Below, piece after piece: positions 53,131 through 61,571 of a stretch of DNA of 64,000 nt. Position numbers and translations under genes: made by a program. Origin of the DNA: Bacteroides_E sp964528875 (GTDB lineage Bacteria > Bacteroidota > Bacteroidia > Bacteroidales > Bacteroidaceae); NCBI GenBank assembly GCA_964528875.1, contig CAZGUI010000001.1:1-64000 (forward strand). The letters run 5' to 3'. Position 1 is the stretch's first letter, and each line of letters opens with the position of its first letter. The notes beneath the pieces are model-generated. The model was not told where the DNA came from. It made no database searches and worked only from the letters and a program-made list of their open reading frames with translations.

Positions 53131-53491
53131 ATATGCTGTGATTCGTGTTCTTCCCAAAGTGGAACGGGAAGAATTCATCAATGTGGGAGTGATTCTCTTT
53201 TCTAAACGAGAGCAGTTCATAGGCATTAAATATTTCATCGATAAGGAGAAACTTTTACTCTTTTCTGACGAAATTGATTTCGAATTTATTGAAACCAGCT
53301 TAAAAACGTTTGAGAAAATATGCCGAAACAGTAGTTCGGGAGGACATATTGCATCTTTGGATATTGCGGAACGTTTTCGGTGGATAACAGCTGTGAAAAG
53401 CTCATGTATACAGACCTCTAGACCTCATCCGGGATTTTCCACAAACCTAGATGAAACACTAAACCGCTTATTCCAAGAACTCGTTTTATAG
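53108..53491 (+). CDS. DUF3037 protein paired with the HipA-like kinase
   Basis: A 127-residue soluble protein. YEYAVIRVLPKVEREEFINVG is its hallmark and matches the DUF3037 N-terminus (key residues Arg, Pro, Glu, Phe, Asn, Val, Gly). Its ATG lies inside the kinase gene and the reading frames overlap by 23 bases. The conserved neighbourhood suggests that it binds, regulates or is phosphorylated by the kinase. A role as antitoxin, adaptor or substrate is inference. Confidence 0.85.
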   Translation: MQEKHLYEYAVIRVLPKVEREEFINVGVILFSKREQFIGIKYFIDKEKLLLFSDEIDFEFIETSLKTFEKICRNSSSGGHIASLDIAERFRWITAVKSSCIQTSRPHPGFSTNLDETLNRLFQELVL

Positions 53492-53566
53492 TCTTTTCCG
53501 CACCTTTTCTTGCTTTTATTTATTGCTCATTTGAGAGTACAAAACACCCCCTCTACATTGAACACA

Positions 53567-53649
53567 GGGGGGTCTTAGACCGACCCCTCCTCGGTCCTAG
53601 ACCGAGCACCCTTCAGTCCTAGACCGAGGGACCTTCGGTCTAGGACCGA
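53567..53649. repeat. Composite palindromic repeat, copy D (four units, inverted)
   Basis: Units are GGGGTCTTAGACCGAC (about 53568-53583), CTCGGTCCTAGACCGAG (53590-53606), TTCAGTCCTAGACCGAG (53612-53628) and TTCGGTCTAGGACCGA (53634-53649). On the minus strand, 53627-53590 is identical over 38 bases to 767-804 of copy A. The cluster lies between the 3' ends of the DUF3037 and AlkD-type genes. Confidence 0.92.
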
Positions 53650-53766
53650 CTAAATTCCTATTTTACTGCTTATCCAAATCAACCTGAAATATAAGAATGC
53701 CACTAATAGATCACACAACAAGGAAAATCACCACAACAACCTGATAATCAAATAGATAATGAATCA

Positions 53767-53797
53767 AAAAGAACTATTTTAACTTCATAAAATAGTT
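53767..53797 (-). terminator. Terminator overlapping the end of the AlkD-type gene
   Basis: AACTATTTT and AAAATAGTT form a 9-bp stem spanning the last codons and the TAG stop, followed on the minus strand by CTTTTTG. The gene's own 3' end thus provides a terminator, before the repeat cluster is reached. Confidence 0.6.
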
Positions 53798-54511
53798 TCT
53801 AATTTCAGGAGGATATTTTTCTAAACTATAACGCAACATAGTTCGTGGCATAACAAGTGCAAACCGATTTAAGAATTCGGTTAACACAAATTCATCTCTT
53901 TTACCCACTTCTCTCAACATCCACCCTGTGGCTTTATGAATTAAATCGTGTGGATGATTCAGATAAACCTCAGCCAAACGTAGGGTATCTCCAAAGTCAT
54001 TATCTTTTATAAAAGCAGCGGTAGAAAGCATTGCGATACGTTGCTTCCATAAAGATTCACTATGAGCCCACTCATAGAGTATGGAGCGATCTTTATTTAA
54101 TAAATATTCTCCACTTATATATGGAGCAGAAATATCAACCAAATCCCAATTATTCACACACTCCAGATTATCTACATAATAAAGAAAAATAATCCTCATT
54201 TCCTCTTCATCCTTTTTCGTACTGGCTTTACGATATTTTTCTATTAAAATACACAAGCCACAGAAACGCATTTCATGCCATTGGGATTTCATTAGATAAT
54301 CTACTTCACAAAATGGAAGAGAAGCATATTTCTTTGCTATTTTTCGCACAATAGAAGTCTGAACACCCAAAAATTCATCGTGCGCACCATAACTACCTTT
54401 TTCTGACTTAAAGAAAGAAGAATAGCTATCTTTATAGTGTGTACTTTGTTGATTTTTAAGTTCTTCAAGAACCTCCTTATGTGTATTATTTGTAGATTGT
54501 AAACGCATCAT
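53774..54511 (-). CDS. DNA alkylation repair protein (AlkD-like HEAT-repeat)
   Basis: A 245-residue all-helical protein of the DNA_alkylation/AlkD family. Diagnostic segments are KSQWHEMRFCGLCIL, CVNNWDLVDISAPYISG, WKQRIAMLSTAAFIK and the C-terminal HKATGWMLREVGKRD plus MPRTMLRYSLEKYP. AlkD glycosylases remove bulky or charged alkylated bases without base flipping. The conserved Trp and Asp (NNWDLVD) are present. Faces the DUF3037 gene tail to tail. Confidence 0.9.
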   Translation of the reverse strand: MMRLQSTNNTHKEVLEELKNQQSTHYKDSYSSFFKSEKGSYGAHDEFLGVQTSIVRKIAKKYASLPFCEVDYLMKSQWHEMRFCGLCILIEKYRKASTKKDEEEMRIIFLYYVDNLECVNNWDLVDISAPYISGEYLLNKDRSILYEWAHSESLWKQRIAMLSTAAFIKDNDFGDTLRLAEVYLNHPHDLIHKATGWMLREVGKRDEFVLTEFLNRFALVMPRTMLRYSLEKYPPEIRNYFMKLK

Positions 54512-54570
54512 CTATTCATTAGGGATTATTACAAAAATAAAAAAAGAGAAAGAATAAAGAAACTTATTTC

Positions 54571-54578
54571 TAAATTTG
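54571..54578 (+). promoter_or_regulatory. -7 box upstream of ybeY
   Basis: TAAATTTG fits TAnnTTTG; the leader to the ATG at 54645 would be about 60 bases. Confidence 0.4.
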
Positions 54579-54644
54579 CGTTATATTAATCATAGAAACA
54601 TTACCTATGTATAAATGGGTATATTTTAAGTAATAATAAATTAA

Positions 54645-55076
54645 ATGGAAATTTCTTTTCACACACAAGAAATTGAGATGCCAACTATTGATGAAAAGCT
54701 TCTCTCTCAATGGATTGAAAAAGTAGCTGCATCACATAATAGAAAAGTTGGGGAAATAGCATACATCTTTTGCTCCGATGAGGTTATTTTGGATACCAAT
54801 AGACAGTATTTACAACACGATTATTATACTGATATAATCACCTTTGATTATACACAAGAAGAAACAATCAGTGGCGATTTATTTATTGGTTTGGAAACCG
54901 TAGCCAGCAATGCTGAAAAATACCGAGTTTCTTTTAAAAATGAATTACACCGAGTATTAATACACGGAATTCTTCACCTTTGTAATATCGATGATCAGAC
55001 ACCCGAGCAAAGAGAGGTAATGGAGCAAGAAGAAAACAAGGCCTTGGCACTAATCAAAGACTACTTAACTACTTAA
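54645..55076 (+). CDS. ybeY: Endoribonuclease YbeY (16S rRNA maturation)
   Basis: A 143-residue UPF0054 protein. The zinc site is HGILHLCNIDD, with His107 and His111; the third ligand, His in E. coli, is Asp117 here, a substitution that I believe is usual in Bacteroidetes. YbeY takes part in 16S rRNA 3' end maturation and ribosome quality control. It precedes mnmG on the same strand. Confidence 0.94.
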   Translation: MEISFHTQEIEMPTIDEKLLSQWIEKVAASHNRKVGEIAYIFCSDEVILDTNRQYLQHDYYTDIITFDYTQEETISGDLFIGLETVASNAEKYRVSFKNELHRVLIHGILHLCNIDDQTPEQREVMEQEENKALALIKDYLTT

Positions 55077-55128
55077 CAACAATATTCTTAGGCTATACTA
55101 AACAGAAGAAAAAGTCTGAACTTTTTTA

Positions 55129-55136
55129 TATCTTTG
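55129..55136 (+). promoter_or_regulatory. -7 box of mnmG
   Basis: TATCTTTG, exact TAnnTTTG match, 27 bases before the ATG at 55164. A TTG within it opens the mnmG frame but is not a plausible start. Confidence 0.6.
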
Positions 55137-55163
55137 CACTATAAAGTAAGAGAAATACAACAA

Positions 55164-57038
55164 ATGAATTTTAAATACGATGTAATAGTTATTGGAGCGG
55201 GTCACGCAGGTTGCGAAGCGGCAGTGGCTGCAGCCAACATGGGCTCAAAGACCTGCCTCATAACAATGGATATGAATAAAATAGCTCAACTGAGCTGCAA
55301 CCCTGCCATTGGTGGAATCGCCAAAGGACAAATTGTTCGTGAAATAGATGCATTGGGAGGTCAAATGGGACTGGTGACTGATGAAACAACCATTCAGTTT
55401 CGACTTTTAAACCAATCGAAGGGACCTGCTATGTGGAGCCCTAGAGCACAATGCGATCGAAGTAAATTTATCTGGGCTTGGAGACAACGAGTGGAAAATA
55501 CAGAGAATTTACATATCTGGGAAGATACGGTTACAGGTATAAAAGTAAAAAATGGAGAGGTTACAGGAGTAGATACACTCTTACAAGCCCCATTTGAATG
55601 CAAATCGGTTATCTTAACGGCAGGAACCTTTTTAAATGGATGGATGCACGTAGGTAAAGTTCAGTTTCCGGGAGGTAGAATGGCCGATGCGGCGTCCTAC
55701 CACTTAACAGAATCAATAGCACGGCATGGAATTACCTACGATCGGTTAAAGACCGGTACTCCTGCACGTATTGATGGACGAAGTGTTCATTTTGAGTATA
55801 TGGAACCCCAAGAAGGAGAGGTTGACTTTCATAAATTCTCTTTTATGGATACTAATATCCGACATCTAAAACAGATGAACTGCTGGACTTGTTACACGAA
55901 TAAAGAGGTACATAATGTATTGAAAAAAGGACTCAATGATTCCCCTCTCTACAATGGACAAATACAAAGTATTGGCCCAAGAAACTGTCCCAGTGTAGAA
56001 ACTAAAATTGTAACTTTTCCGGATAAAGAGAAACATCAAATATTCCTAGAACCGGAAGGAGTAAACACCAACGAATTTTATATTAATGGCTTTTCTTCTT
56101 CCCTACCTATGCATATACAACTGGAGGGGTTAAAACAAATGCCTGCCTTTAAAGATGTAGTTATTTACAGACCCGGATATGCTATTGAATATGATTTCTT
56201 CCACCCTACTCAATTAACCCATACCTTGGAATCCAAGAAAATAAAAAACTTTTTTATGGCCGGGCAAGTAAATGGCACAACCGGTTATGAAGAAGCTGCA
56301 GGTCAAGGATTAATTGCCGGGATAAATGCACATATTAATTGTCACGGAGGTGAACCGTTTACCCTCAAACGAGATGAAGCATATATTGGGGTATTAATTG
56401 ATGATTTGGTTACTAAAGGAATAAATGAACCTTATCGTATGTTTACATCAAGAGCCGAATATCGCATTTTACTACGTATGGATGATGCAGATATTCGCCT
56501 TACAGAAAAAGCATGGGATCTTGGACTTGCTACCAAAGAGAGGTATAATTTACTAAAAACAAAAGAAGAGGTAATCAATCAACTGATTCATTTCACGGAA
56601 AACTATTCCATTAAACCCGATAAGATAAATAGTGGTTTAGCAGAACTAGGCACTACCCCATTACAACAAGGAGTCAAATTAATCAACTTAATTACACGTC
56701 CTCAAGTAACGCTTAAAAATATAGCCACTTATATACCTGCACTTCAACGGGAACTAGATGCTATTATAGACAGAAAAGAAGAAATTATTGAAGCAGCAGA
56801 GATTCTAGTGAAATATAAAGGCTATATTGAACGAGAAAAAACAATAGCTGATAAAGCTGCCCGTTTAGAGGGAATACGCATAAAAGATAAATTCGATTAT
56901 GAAAAGTTAGAATCTATATCTTTTGAAGGGCGGCAAAAACTAAAACAAATAAATCCTGAAACCATTGCGCAAGCAAGTAGAATTCCGGGAGTATCTCCCA
57001 GCGACATCAATGTCCTTCTGGTTTTAGCTAGTAAATAA
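55164..57038 (+). CDS. mnmG: tRNA uridine-5-carboxymethylaminomethyl modification enzyme MnmG (GidA)
   Basis: About 624 residues. With MnmE it modifies U34 of several tRNAs. The FAD-binding motif VIGAGHAGCEAA is at the N-terminus; GTFLNGWMHVG, DRLKTGTPARIDGRS and TSRAEYRILLRMDDAD are family signatures; the C-terminal helical domain ends with ASRIPGVSPSDINVLLV. Start chosen at 55164 (MNFKYDV). In many bacteria gidA lies near the replication origin; here a parS-like site follows its stop codon. Confidence 0.97.
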   Translation: MNFKYDVIVIGAGHAGCEAAVAAANMGSKTCLITMDMNKIAQLSCNPAIGGIAKGQIVREIDALGGQMGLVTDETTIQFRLLNQSKGPAMWSPRAQCDRSKFIWAWRQRVENTENLHIWEDTVTGIKVKNGEVTGVDTLLQAPFECKSVILTAGTFLNGWMHVGKVQFPGGRMADAASYHLTESIARHGITYDRLKTGTPARIDGRSVHFEYMEPQEGEVDFHKFSFMDTNIRHLKQMNCWTCYTNKEVHNVLKKGLNDSPLYNGQIQSIGPRNCPSVETKIVTFPDKEKHQIFLEPEGVNTNEFYINGFSSSLPMHIQLEGLKQMPAFKDVVIYRPGYAIEYDFFHPTQLTHTLESKKIKNFFMAGQVNGTTGYEEAAGQGLIAGINAHINCHGGEPFTLKRDEAYIGVLIDDLVTKGINEPYRMFTSRAEYRILLRMDDADIRLTEKAWDLGLATKERYNLLKTKEEVINQLIHFTENYSIKPDKINSGLAELGTTPLQQGVKLINLITRPQVTLKNIATYIPALQRELDAIIDRKEEIIEAAEILVKYKGYIEREKTIADKAARLEGIRIKDKFDYEKLESISFEGRQKLKQINPETIAQASRIPGVSPSDINVLLVLASK

Positions 57039-57042
57039 ATAA

Positions 57043-57058
57043 TGTTCCACGTGAAACA
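57043..57058. other. parS-like centromere site
   Basis: TGTTCCACGTGAAACA matches the ParB-binding parS consensus TGTTNCACGTGAAACA at every position. It lies in the short gap between mnmG and apt, outside coding sequence. A single perfect copy was found in the window. Binding by ParB is inference. Confidence 0.85.
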
Positions 57059-57071
57059 AACAATCTAAAAA

Positions 57072-57596
57072 ATGAGCGAAAAAGAACTAATTAAACGAAT
57101 AAGAACCGTTGAAAATTTTCCTAAAGAAGGTATCACCTTTTACGATATAACGACTTTATTTAAAGATCCTAAAGGATTAAAAACCTTATCCGATGATTTA
57201 TATGAATTATATAAAAACAAAGGGATAACAAAGGTTATTGGCATTGAATCCAGAGGATTCATTATGGGGCCTGTATTAGCCACTCGCATTGACGCCGGAT
57301 TTATCACGATTAGAAAACCCGGGAAACTACCAGCAGACACAATAGAAGAAAGCTATGACAAAGAGTATGGTACAGACACCATACAAATTCATAAAGATTC
57401 TATTGATGAGAACGATGTCGTTTTATTACATGACGATCTATTAGCTACCGGAGGAACTATTGAAGCGGCCTGCAAACTTGTTAAAAGATTAAATCCGAAA
57501 AAGATTTATGTAAACTTCATCATAGAATTAAAAGACTTAAATGGAAGATCTGTCTTTGGTGATGATGTGGAAGTAGAGTCAATTCTTAAACTATAA
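57072..57596 (+). CDS. apt: Adenine phosphoribosyltransferase
   Basis: A 174-residue purine-salvage enzyme that makes AMP from adenine and PRPP. It has the N-terminal FPKEGITFYDITTLFKDP segment, the ESRGFIMGP loop and the PRPP-binding motif VVLLHDDLLATGGT. Length is typical. uvrC starts two bases after its stop. Confidence 0.97.
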   Translation: MSEKELIKRIRTVENFPKEGITFYDITTLFKDPKGLKTLSDDLYELYKNKGITKVIGIESRGFIMGPVLATRIDAGFITIRKPGKLPADTIEESYDKEYGTDTIQIHKDSIDENDVVLLHDDLLATGGTIEAACKLVKRLNPKKIYVNFIIELKDLNGRSVFGDDVEVESILKL

Positions 57597-57598
57597 GA

Positions 57599-59425
57599 GT
57601 GAAAGAAAAGGATAAAATAACCATAGCAAACAAACTTAAAGAAATTGTATCCTCTCTACCCGATCTACCGGGAATCTATCAATATTTTGATGAAAAGGAT
57701 ACCATAATCTATGTAGGTAAAGCAAAAAACTTAAAGAAAAGAGTTAGCTCCTATTTTAATAAAAAACACGAACCGGGAAAAACAAGAGTACTGGTTCGTA
57801 GAATTAGAAACATAAAATACATTGTAGTTAATAGCGAGGAAGATGCCTTACTACTGGAAAACAATTTAATAAAAAAACATCAACCTCGATACAATGTTCT
57901 GCTTAAGGATGACAAAACATACCCCTCCATACGTATACGCAACGAATATTTCCCAAGAGTTCATAGCACACGAAACATTGTACGAGATGGTTCAACCTAT
58001 TATGGACCATACAGCCACCTAGGCACAATGAAAGCCATCCTAAAGCTCATTAAGCAATTATATCCCATACGAACCTGCCACCTAAATTTATCTCCGGAAA
58101 GCATTTCTAAAGCCAAATATAAAGTCTGTTTGGAATACCACATCAAAAACTGTTTAGGTCCATGCGTTGGCAATCAAGAGCACGCCGAATATCTTGAAAA
58201 TATACAGGAGATAAAAGAGATACTAAATGGTAACACCAAGAGTATCAGTAGGTTACTAGAGATAAAAATGCAAAAACTAGCACAAGAAATGCGCTTTGAA
58301 GAGGCAGATAAAATTAAACAAAAGTATATACTAATAGAAAACTTCCGAGCAAAATCAGAAGTTGTAAGCAACAAATTACATAATTTAGATGTATTTACTA
58401 TAGAAGAAGATGGGAATAAGTCCTCATTCATAAACTATTTACATGTAGTAAATGGTTCTATTACACGTGCTTTCACCTTTGAATACAAGAAAAAATTAGA
58501 TGAAACACCCCAAGAGCTACTACGACTTGGTATCATAGAAGTACGAGAAAGATACAAGAGTAAAACAAAAGAAGTAATTGTTCCTTTCTCTATTGAATTA
58601 GAACTGGAAGGAGTTGAATTTGTAATACCTCAACGAGGAGACAAAAAGAAATTATTAGATTTATCGCTACTAAATGTCCAACAATACAAAGCAGACCGAC
58701 TCAAACAAGCAGAAAAACTAAACCCTGAACAACGTAATATACGATTACTTAAAGAAATTAAAGATCAACTTCAACTAGAGAAAATCCCCCTACACATTGA
58801 ATGTTTTGACAACTCTAACATACAAGGAAGTGATCCGGTAGCGGCTTGTGTAGTTTTCAAAAAAGGGAAACCCAGTAAAAAAGAGTATAGAAAATACCAT
58901 ATAAAAACGGTAGTTGGTCCTGATGATTATGCCTCTATGCGAGAGATTATCACAAGGAGATACAAAGCGCTTAGAGAAGAAGAACAGCCCCTACCCGACC
59001 TAATCCTTACAGACGGAGGCAAAGGGCAAATGTCGGCCGTTAAAGAGGCTTTAGACAATTTAAACATAAGCATTCCTATAGCGGGATTAGCAAAGGATGA
59101 TAAACACAGAACTTCTGAGCTTCTTTTTGGAAATCCTCCCCAAGTTATTGGGTTAAAACAAAACAGTGCATTATTCAACCTACTGGAAAATATTCAGAGT
59201 GAAGTGCATCGTTTTGCCATCAAGTTTCACCGAGATCTAAGAAGTAAGAAACAGGTACTTTCTGAATTAGATTCTATTCCGGGTATAGGGCCAGTTACAA
59301 AAAACAACTTGCTTAAAAAATTCAAGAGTGTAAAGCGAATACGTGAAGCTTCTGAAGAAGAACTAGTAGAAATAGTGGGGTCAGCTAAAGCAAAAGCGTT
59401 GATCCAAGGCTTAAAAAACAAATAA
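57599..59425 (+). CDS. uvrC: Excinuclease ABC subunit C
   Basis: A 608-residue nuclease that makes both incisions in UvrABC repair. The GIY-YIG domain (LPGIYQYF, IIYVGKAKNLKKRVSSYF) is at the N-terminus, a UVR motif at about 205-240, the RNase H-like 5' nuclease with ECFDNSNIQGSDPV in the middle, and tandem helix-hairpin-helix at the C-terminus (IPGIGPVTKNNLLKKFKS). The start is GTG; no ATG lies close to the family start, so this is kept. Confidence 0.97.
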   Translation: MKEKDKITIANKLKEIVSSLPDLPGIYQYFDEKDTIIYVGKAKNLKKRVSSYFNKKHEPGKTRVLVRRIRNIKYIVVNSEEDALLLENNLIKKHQPRYNVLLKDDKTYPSIRIRNEYFPRVHSTRNIVRDGSTYYGPYSHLGTMKAILKLIKQLYPIRTCHLNLSPESISKAKYKVCLEYHIKNCLGPCVGNQEHAEYLENIQEIKEILNGNTKSISRLLEIKMQKLAQEMRFEEADKIKQKYILIENFRAKSEVVSNKLHNLDVFTIEEDGNKSSFINYLHVVNGSITRAFTFEYKKKLDETPQELLRLGIIEVRERYKSKTKEVIVPFSIELELEGVEFVIPQRGDKKKLLDLSLLNVQQYKADRLKQAEKLNPEQRNIRLLKEIKDQLQLEKIPLHIECFDNSNIQGSDPVAACVVFKKGKPSKKEYRKYHIKTVVGPDDYASMREIITRRYKALREEEQPLPDLILTDGGKGQMSAVKEALDNLNISIPIAGLAKDDKHRTSELLFGNPPQVIGLKQNSALFNLLENIQSEVHRFAIKFHRDLRSKKQVLSELDSIPGIGPVTKNNLLKKFKSVKRIREASEEELVEIVGSAKAKALIQGLKNK

Positions 59426-59478
59426 AAAAGACATATACAATTATAATTAGTATCTTAGGATTTAAATAATCAAAAACC

Positions 59479-59940
59479 ATGCGAGTAGTTATACAAAGGG
59501 TGTCTGAGGCCTCCGTAAAAGTAGATAATATCATTGAAGGAAAGATTAACAAGGGCTTAATGATACTTTTAGGTATTGAAAACAGAGATGAAGAAAAAGC
59601 GGGAGAAGAGACTGAATGGCTCTGCAATAAAATTGTAAATTTACGCATCTTCGACGATGAAAATGGAGTAATGAACAAGTCAATATTGGATGATCGAGGA
59701 GATATTTTACTAATCAGCCAGTTTACTCTCCATGCTTCGACTAAAAAAGGAAACAGACCCTCATACATACACGCAGCTAAACCGGATATTTCAGAAGGTA
59801 TATATAACCTATTTGCTGAAAAACTTGCGGAAAAACTGGGGAGACCTATTCAAACAGGGATATTTGGAGCTGATATGGATGTACATTTAATAAACAAAGG
59901 ACCGGTTACCATTGTTATAGACTCATTAAATAGAGAATAA
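59479..59940 (+). CDS. dtd: D-aminoacyl-tRNA deacylase
   Basis: A 153-residue DTD enzyme that removes D-amino acids (and glycine) from tRNA. It begins MRVVIQRVSEASVKVD and carries the catalytic SQFTLHA motif and the NKGPVTI segment (gly-cis-pro type). The stop codon overlaps the next start (TAATG). Confidence 0.96.
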   Translation: MRVVIQRVSEASVKVDNIIEGKINKGLMILLGIENRDEEKAGEETEWLCNKIVNLRIFDDENGVMNKSILDDRGDILLISQFTLHASTKKGNRPSYIHAAKPDISEGIYNLFAEKLAEKLGRPIQTGIFGADMDVHLINKGPVTIVIDSLNRE

Positions 59941-60272
59941 TGACGATAAATGAAGCACAAACTACAGTAGATGAATGGATCAAAAAATACGGAGTAAAGT
60001 ATTTCAATGAATTAACCAACATGGCCATTCTAACCGAAGAGGTTGGCGAACTAGCTAGAGTAATGTCCAGATTATACGGCGAACAATCGTTTAAAGAAGG
60101 AGAAAAAGCAAACTTATCAGAAGAACTAACCGATGTGTTTTGGGTTCTTCTATGCATTGCAAATCAAACAGGAGTAGATTTAACCTCTTCTTTTCAAAAG
60201 AATTTAGAGAAAAAAACAAAGAGAGATAGCCAAAGACACATTAATAATCCTAAACTTAAAAGCAATGACTGA
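59940..60272 (+). CDS. MazG-like nucleotide pyrophosphohydrolase
   Basis: A 110-residue all-alpha NTP pyrophosphohydrolase. The metal-binding pattern is EEVGELARVM (ExxE) and SEELTDVFWVL (ExxD). Such enzymes hydrolyse (d)NTPs to monophosphates and clean the nucleotide pool. It is coupled to dtd by TAATG and overlaps the start of deoC by 8 bases. Confidence 0.85.
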   Translation: MTINEAQTTVDEWIKKYGVKYFNELTNMAILTEEVGELARVMSRLYGEQSFKEGEKANLSEELTDVFWVLLCIANQTGVDLTSSFQKNLEKKTKRDSQRHINNPKLKSND

Positions 60273-61173
60273 AAAAAAAGAGAACATCGATAAATATAAA
60301 ACTGCATTAGCAAAATATAAAACTGACCTAAAGGATACTGAGATAAAAGAGGCAGTACAGAAATTAATTAGCGAAAAAGCTCCGGAAAACAACACCAATG
60401 AGGTAAAAACATTCCTGTTCAACTGCATAGATTTAACTACACTAACACCTACTGATAATGATGAAAACGTCCTTGCTTTAGTAGAAAAAGTAAATCAGTT
60501 TGCTGATAAATATCCTGAGATGCCAAGTGTTGCTGCTATGTGTGTTTACCCCAATTTTGCTTCATTACTTAAAAATTCACTAGAGGTGGAAGGTGTAAAT
60601 ATAGCTTGTGTATCGGGTGGATTCCCCTCCTCACAAACATTTATCGAAGTAAAAGTTGCAGAAACTGCATTAGCTATCGATGATGGTGCCGACGAAATAG
60701 ATATGGTACTGTCAGTAGGAAAATTCTTAAGTGGGGATTTTGAAACAGTATGTGACGAAATACAAGAGCTAAAAGAAGTCGTGGAAAGAGAGAATAAACA
60801 CCTAAAAGTAATCCTTGAAACAGGGGCTTTGGCTACAGCTGAAAACATAAAAAAGGCATCAATCCTTGCAATGTATTCGGGTGCTGACTTCATTAAAACT
60901 TCAACCGGTAAAGAGAAAGTTTCAGCTACACCTGAAGCAGCATACGTAATGTGTCAAGCTATTAAAGAGTACTACAATGAAACAGGAAACAAAGTAGGGT
61001 TCAAACCTGCAGGAGGACTTAGTACACCTGAAGATGCAATAGCCTATTACACTATAGTGAAAGAGATTTTGGGTAAAGAATGGTTAACCAACAAACTTTT
61101 CAGACTAGGAACCAGCCGATTAGCTAACTTGTTATTATCGGAAGTCAAAGGTAAAGAAATCAACTTCTTCTAA
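60265..61173 (+). CDS. deoC: Deoxyribose-phosphate aldolase
   Basis: A 302-residue class I aldolase that splits deoxyribose-5-phosphate into glyceraldehyde-3-phosphate and acetaldehyde. The Schiff-base Lys is Lys211 in FIKTSTGKEK; PSVAAMCVYPNF and GADEIDMVLSVG are also conserved. It is longer than short E. coli-type DeoC (259) because of an N-terminal extension. A terminator follows. Confidence 0.95.
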   Translation: MTEKKENIDKYKTALAKYKTDLKDTEIKEAVQKLISEKAPENNTNEVKTFLFNCIDLTTLTPTDNDENVLALVEKVNQFADKYPEMPSVAAMCVYPNFASLLKNSLEVEGVNIACVSGGFPSSQTFIEVKVAETALAIDDGADEIDMVLSVGKFLSGDFETVCDEIQELKEVVERENKHLKVILETGALATAENIKKASILAMYSGADFIKTSTGKEKVSATPEAAYVMCQAIKEYYNETGNKVGFKPAGGLSTPEDAIAYYTIVKEILGKEWLTNKLFRLGTSRLANLLLSEVKGKEINFF

Positions 61174-61187
61174 AGGAGTTAACTTTT

Positions 61188-61224
61188 AAAAAGGGCGAGA
61201 ACCACAATGTTTTCGCTCTTTTTT
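61188..61224 (+). terminator. Terminator after deoC
   Basis: AAAAAGGGCGA pairs with TCGCTCTTTTT with one G-U pair, ending in a T-run. Confidence 0.75.
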
Positions 61225-61337
61225 ATATATACAACCTTGGCATTAAAGACCACATTTTATATTCTACTCCATTCCGGCTTAATCATTATTTAATAAATCA
61301 GTTGGGCTTATTCTATACAAAAAAACTCTTTTTCACC

Positions 61338-61571
61338 CTAATCCTTCATATACGTACAAGAGATGAACTCTTCATCGATTATTTTTTTATTAAGCAACAA
61401 CACAAATTTCGGTTCAATTAGCTCTATTACCCTCACTATGTATTTATCTGAATTAACTTTCTCTTTTAGCATGGATATAATTCTCCATTCTCTTTTACTT
61501 AACTCACCAGTATAGGGGTAACATATAATCCTTGGGTTCCAAATAGTAATCCAAAGATTACTATAGTGCAC
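61338..61571 (-). CDS. Doubtful small open frame (77 codons)
   Basis: It starts with GTG directly after an in-frame stop and has no clear ribosome site. A stretch LSKREWRIISMLKEK resembles the first helix of LuxR-type HTH domains, which could mean a decayed regulator fragment, but the likeness is short. Not recognised as a family. Confidence 0.2.
   Translation of the reverse strand: MHYSNLWITIWNPRIICYPYTGELSKREWRIISMLKEKVNSDKYIVRVIELIEPKFVLLLNKKIIDEEFISCTYMKD

Noticed and set aside
52348..53491. HipBA-type toxin-antitoxin system
   Set aside because: No HTH antitoxin gene is adjacent and the partner is DUF3037, so the standard label would be misleading.
54645..55076. Loss of a zinc ligand in YbeY as a sign of inactivation
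   Set aside because: Asp in place of the third His can bind zinc and I believe it is common in Bacteroidetes YbeY, so it was not reported as an anomaly.
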